DNA of 54,533 nucleotides from Candidatus Poribacteria bacterium (GTDB taxonomy: Bacteria > Poribacteria > WGA-4E > WGA-3G): NCBI GenBank assembly GCA_003635315.1, contig PYJD01000029.1, forward strand, positions 1 to 54,533, written 5' to 3'. Position 1 is the first letter of the stretch; each line of letters begins with the position of its first letter. The notes below the pieces were generated by a model. It searched no databases and had not been told where the DNA came from. It worked only from the letters and a program-made list of their open reading frames with translations. This document shows positions 52,467-54,533 of the stretch, in pieces. A program made the translations under genes and the position numbers.

Positions 52467-53915
52467 ATGAAATTTACCAGTCTTGTGGCTTGTCAGAAAG
52501 CACTTTTAGTATTATGTTTGATCTGCTGTTCCGCACTGACAGTAGCTGCAGAAAATTATTATCCATCTGAAATCGGTAATACCTGGGTGTTAGTCAGTAC
52601 CGATGGCAGTGAACAACTCACCTATACACTTGAAGAGTCAGAGAATACAGATGTTGAAGGACTTATCGTACTAAAAATTATTACTGAGACGATCGGGACA
52701 GACACCATAAGCACGGATATATACAACATCACCGTTGATGATGGTAGTCTTTTATTACATCAGAGCATCACAGATCAGGGCGCGTTAGGCATTGCAGAAG
52801 CGATTTACGAGCCACCGGTCACTTTCTTTCCTGCCGATTTACCAATCGGACATACCTGGCAGATACTAACAGAAACAACTCTTGATTTGGTGGGGGCAGT
52901 GACCAGTACGAGCACGATAGAAGTTGTCGCAATTGAAGATGTGCAAACACCCGCAGGCCTATTTGAGAACTGTGTCAAGTTGGAAATAAACCAAAAGGAT
53001 AAAACACCATTCACAGTCCTGCGTAAGACTTCATACCAATGGTTAGCTCCTGATGTGGGACCTGTCAAATTTCTGAACAATCAGAAGATTCTGTTCGAAT
53101 TAAACAGCTACAACATAATAGAACCGACAACTGAATCCCCTCCAATGGTAGTTTCCATTGAACAGAAACCCACCAAGGACTCACAACATATAAAAATAGG
53201 CATTCAACTAAATAGTGGTAAAGATGTCGCAGGGTATAGTGCTTTTGTTGCCTTTGATGCCACGGTATTGAAATATATCTCATCAACACAAGGAAATTAC
53301 CTACAGAGTGGTGGTGTTTTCATACGTCCAATGCTTCAGGAAGATGATACTTATAACCTCTCGCTTGATGTCGGTGATGCGACACAGACTGGCACTACAG
53401 TATCTTTCGTAGAACAACAACTTTCAGTATCAGACTTCTTATTCCAAATTCCTGAAGTGCCCCCCGAATTCTCGCGTCCGGGGGCAGAATATTGGGGTAT
53501 TTCAATATTAGGTTCAGCCCCGCTTGGTGAGGACACGCTCCCTATTGCGAAAGATGGCGATGGTACACTTGTATCACTTACTTTTGAAGTTGTCGACCCG
53601 GATACGCCTGCCATCATTGCTTTACCAGATCTGATGCTTTCTGATGCCTTTGATATGCCATTACCTGTCGCGATCCAACAGATGGTAATAACCAATTTGA
53701 TGCCACTCGTGGATGAAAACCTTTTGACCGATGTCAATGGCGATGGAAAAGTCAATATCTTAGATTTAGTAAACGTTGCTTCCAATTTCGGAGAACCTAT
53801 ATCAGATGAAAATGCAGCGGCAGATGTCAATGGTGATGGTGAGATAAACATCCTTGACTTAGTACTGATCGCAAAGGATTTCGGCAAGTCAACAACAGCA
53901 CCTGTTGATGAGTAG
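52467..53915 (+). CDS. Secreted cohesin + dockerin protein (482 residues)
   Basis: A signal peptide (1-28) and an N-terminal beta-rich domain ('YYPSEIGNTWVLVSTDGSEQLTYTLEE', about 30-215) like periplasmic DUF3108-type domains. A cohesin-like domain follows (about 225-415; 'KIGIQLNSGKDVAGYSAFVAFDATVLKYIS', 'GTLVSLTFEVVD'), and a C-terminal dockerin pair ('DVNGDGKVNILDLVNVASNF' and 'DVNGDGEINILDLVLIAKDF'). Having both halves of the cohesin-dockerin interaction in one chain would allow chains or networks with other dockerin proteins, for example the one encoded just upstream. It is not a classical cellulosome component: no glycosidase domain is present. Confidence 0.8.
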   Translation: MKFTSLVACQKALLVLCLICCSALTVAAENYYPSEIGNTWVLVSTDGSEQLTYTLEESENTDVEGLIVLKIITETIGTDTISTDIYNITVDDGSLLLHQSITDQGALGIAEAIYEPPVTFFPADLPIGHTWQILTETTLDLVGAVTSTSTIEVVAIEDVQTPAGLFENCVKLEINQKDKTPFTVLRKTSYQWLAPDVGPVKFLNNQKILFELNSYNIIEPTTESPPMVVSIEQKPTKDSQHIKIGIQLNSGKDVAGYSAFVAFDATVLKYISSTQGNYLQSGGVFIRPMLQEDDTYNLSLDVGDATQTGTTVSFVEQQLSVSDFLFQIPEVPPEFSRPGAEYWGISILGSAPLGEDTLPIAKDGDGTLVSLTFEVVDPDTPAIIALPDLMLSDAFDMPLPVAIQQMVITNLMPLVDENLLTDVNGDGKVNILDLVNVASNFGEPISDENAAADVNGDGEINILDLVLIAKDFGKSTTAPVDE

Positions 53916-53950
53916 AAATCAATGAAGTTTACACTATTGATGTAAATATA

Positions 53951-53973
53951 CTATAGTTTGGACAGTTTTAAGA
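53951..53973 (+). repeat. Probable left terminus of the right-hand insertion sequence
   Basis: CTATAGTTTGGACAGTTTTA lies about 90 bases before the transposase start and recurs inverted at 47030. The other end is outside the window. Confidence 0.45.
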
Positions 53974-54043
53974 TATTTAAAGACAAAACGTAGGAAAAAG
54001 GTTATCCTTTTAAAATACAACAATTTTTCGAAAGGATATAACA

Positions 54044-54533
54044 ATGAAACCTCTTTCCTACATATATAAAATGTTATCAGAATATCAGTCGGTCTTCAAG
54101 TATAATAACTTCAAACATTTTCAAACAGTCGTAATGGGTTTGATCAATACACCGCATCGTGGAACGATGACACAGATTTATCAATCAACAAGACCTACAA
54201 CAACATATTGGGCTTTAGCGAAGTTTCTATCTCGTAGCAAATGGTGTCTTGACAAAGTCACATCCGTTCTGACACAACAAGTTCAGAAAGTTTACAGCAA
54301 AGGTGTTTATGTTTATGATGAAACGAAGTCTACCAATGATGGTTATCGTCAATTCGGCGCGCATTTTTTCATAAACACTCGGTATAACAAACGCAATAAA
54401 AATCAATCCAAGTTCCATCACGGACACCAGTTCGGTGCTATCGGGTGGCTCTGCGATACACCAGAAGGTACGCGTCTTTTTCCGTTGGCAGTCCGGTTGA
54501 TGTGTCCCGGGACTGAAGAAGATAATAGTCTGC
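54044..54533 (+). CDS. DDE transposase, N-terminal part (runs off the right edge)
   Basis: An open frame from ATG 54044, preceded by AAAGGA at 54031, still open at the end; about 163 residues are seen. 'YVYDETKSTNDGYRQFGAHFF' carries the first catalytic Asp of a DDE transposase, and 'HHGHQFGAIGWLCDTPEGTRLFPLAVRL' is the strand region after it, similar to IS4/IS701-like transposases (DDE superfamily endonuclease). Residues 1-90 are the helical DNA-binding N-terminus. The other catalytic residues are outside the window. It is unrelated to the IS982-type gene at the left end. Confidence 0.8.
   Translation, partial: MKPLSYIYKMLSEYQSVFKYNNFKHFQTVVMGLINTPHRGTMTQIYQSTRPTTTYWALAKFLSRSKWCLDKVTSVLTQQVQKVYSKGVYVYDETKSTNDGYRQFGAHFFINTRYNKRNKNQSKFHHGHQFGAIGWLCDTPEGTRLFPLAVRLMCPGTEEDNSL

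Noticed and set aside
53351..53887. 178-residue minus-strand ORF
   Set aside because: Shadow of the repetitive dockerin and cohesin coding sequence, rich in Ser as antisense frames of such genes are.

Overview
The window is low-GC bacterial DNA from an unnamed source, and its protein style points to Candidatus Poribacteria or a close relative. The signs are RNA polymerase sigma factors fused through a membrane segment to long WD40 propellers with the 'SPDG..LA.G..D..I.LWD' style, secreted dockerin/cohesin proteins, CxxxxCH-type cytochrome domains and many small intergenic palindromic repeats. This assignment is an inference from family style. No rRNA or ribosomal protein gene is present to confirm it. 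Both ends of the window run into transposase genes: an IS982-type on the left minus strand and a different DDE-type on the right plus strand.

Region 1 (1-8000) is a defence-like island. It holds a DndC-like PP-loop ATPase next to a sulfur-binding-domain/HNH endonuclease (966-2683), with a short DUF4007-like remnant just upstream. Next come an Rpn-family nuclease and a second, free-standing copy of its C-terminal part (2961-4196), a 58-residue small protein, an AAA15 ATPase plus DUF4276/TOPRIM pair (4757-6545), and a 290-residue protein of unknown function preceded by two tiny overlapping ORFs (6809-7930). Region 2 (8000-15200) holds smpB and tmRNA, a PH-like protein with a YqiJ-like membrane protein, a full and a truncated bifunctional-nuclease (DUF151) gene, a type II restriction-modification pair, and a secreted SGNH-like protein.

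Region 3 (15800-27550, all minus strand) is mostly housekeeping. It has a Gld-type ABC exporter operon with a DUF4340 and a SIMPL protein, glnB and glnA with a 134-bp structured inverted repeat between them, dcd, glcF, a small membrane protein, larE and def.

Region 4 (27800-46900) is the most striking part: five related WD40 genes around one GH32 beta-fructosidase gene. Two encode a complete ECF-type sigma factor, then one transmembrane helix, then WD40 repeats outside the cytoplasm. Two more start at the equivalent of one internal methionine just before the helix and so lack the sigma part. The fifth is a simple exported WD40 protein. The two intact sigma genes share a conserved upstream block that looks like an ECF promoter.

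Region 5 (46900-54533) has a 1-kb non-coding stretch that shares two blocks with the unknown-gene locus near 6.7-8.1 kb. One of these is a hairpin with compensatory base changes. It is followed by a TPR/double-thioredoxin protein, a dockerin/cytochrome/copper-monooxygenase-like protein, a cohesin+dockerin protein and the right-end transposase. A small family of MITE-like elements (TIR about TATACCATTTCTAA) is scattered over the window in six copies, and one lies exactly at the 5' junction of a decapitated WD40 gene.
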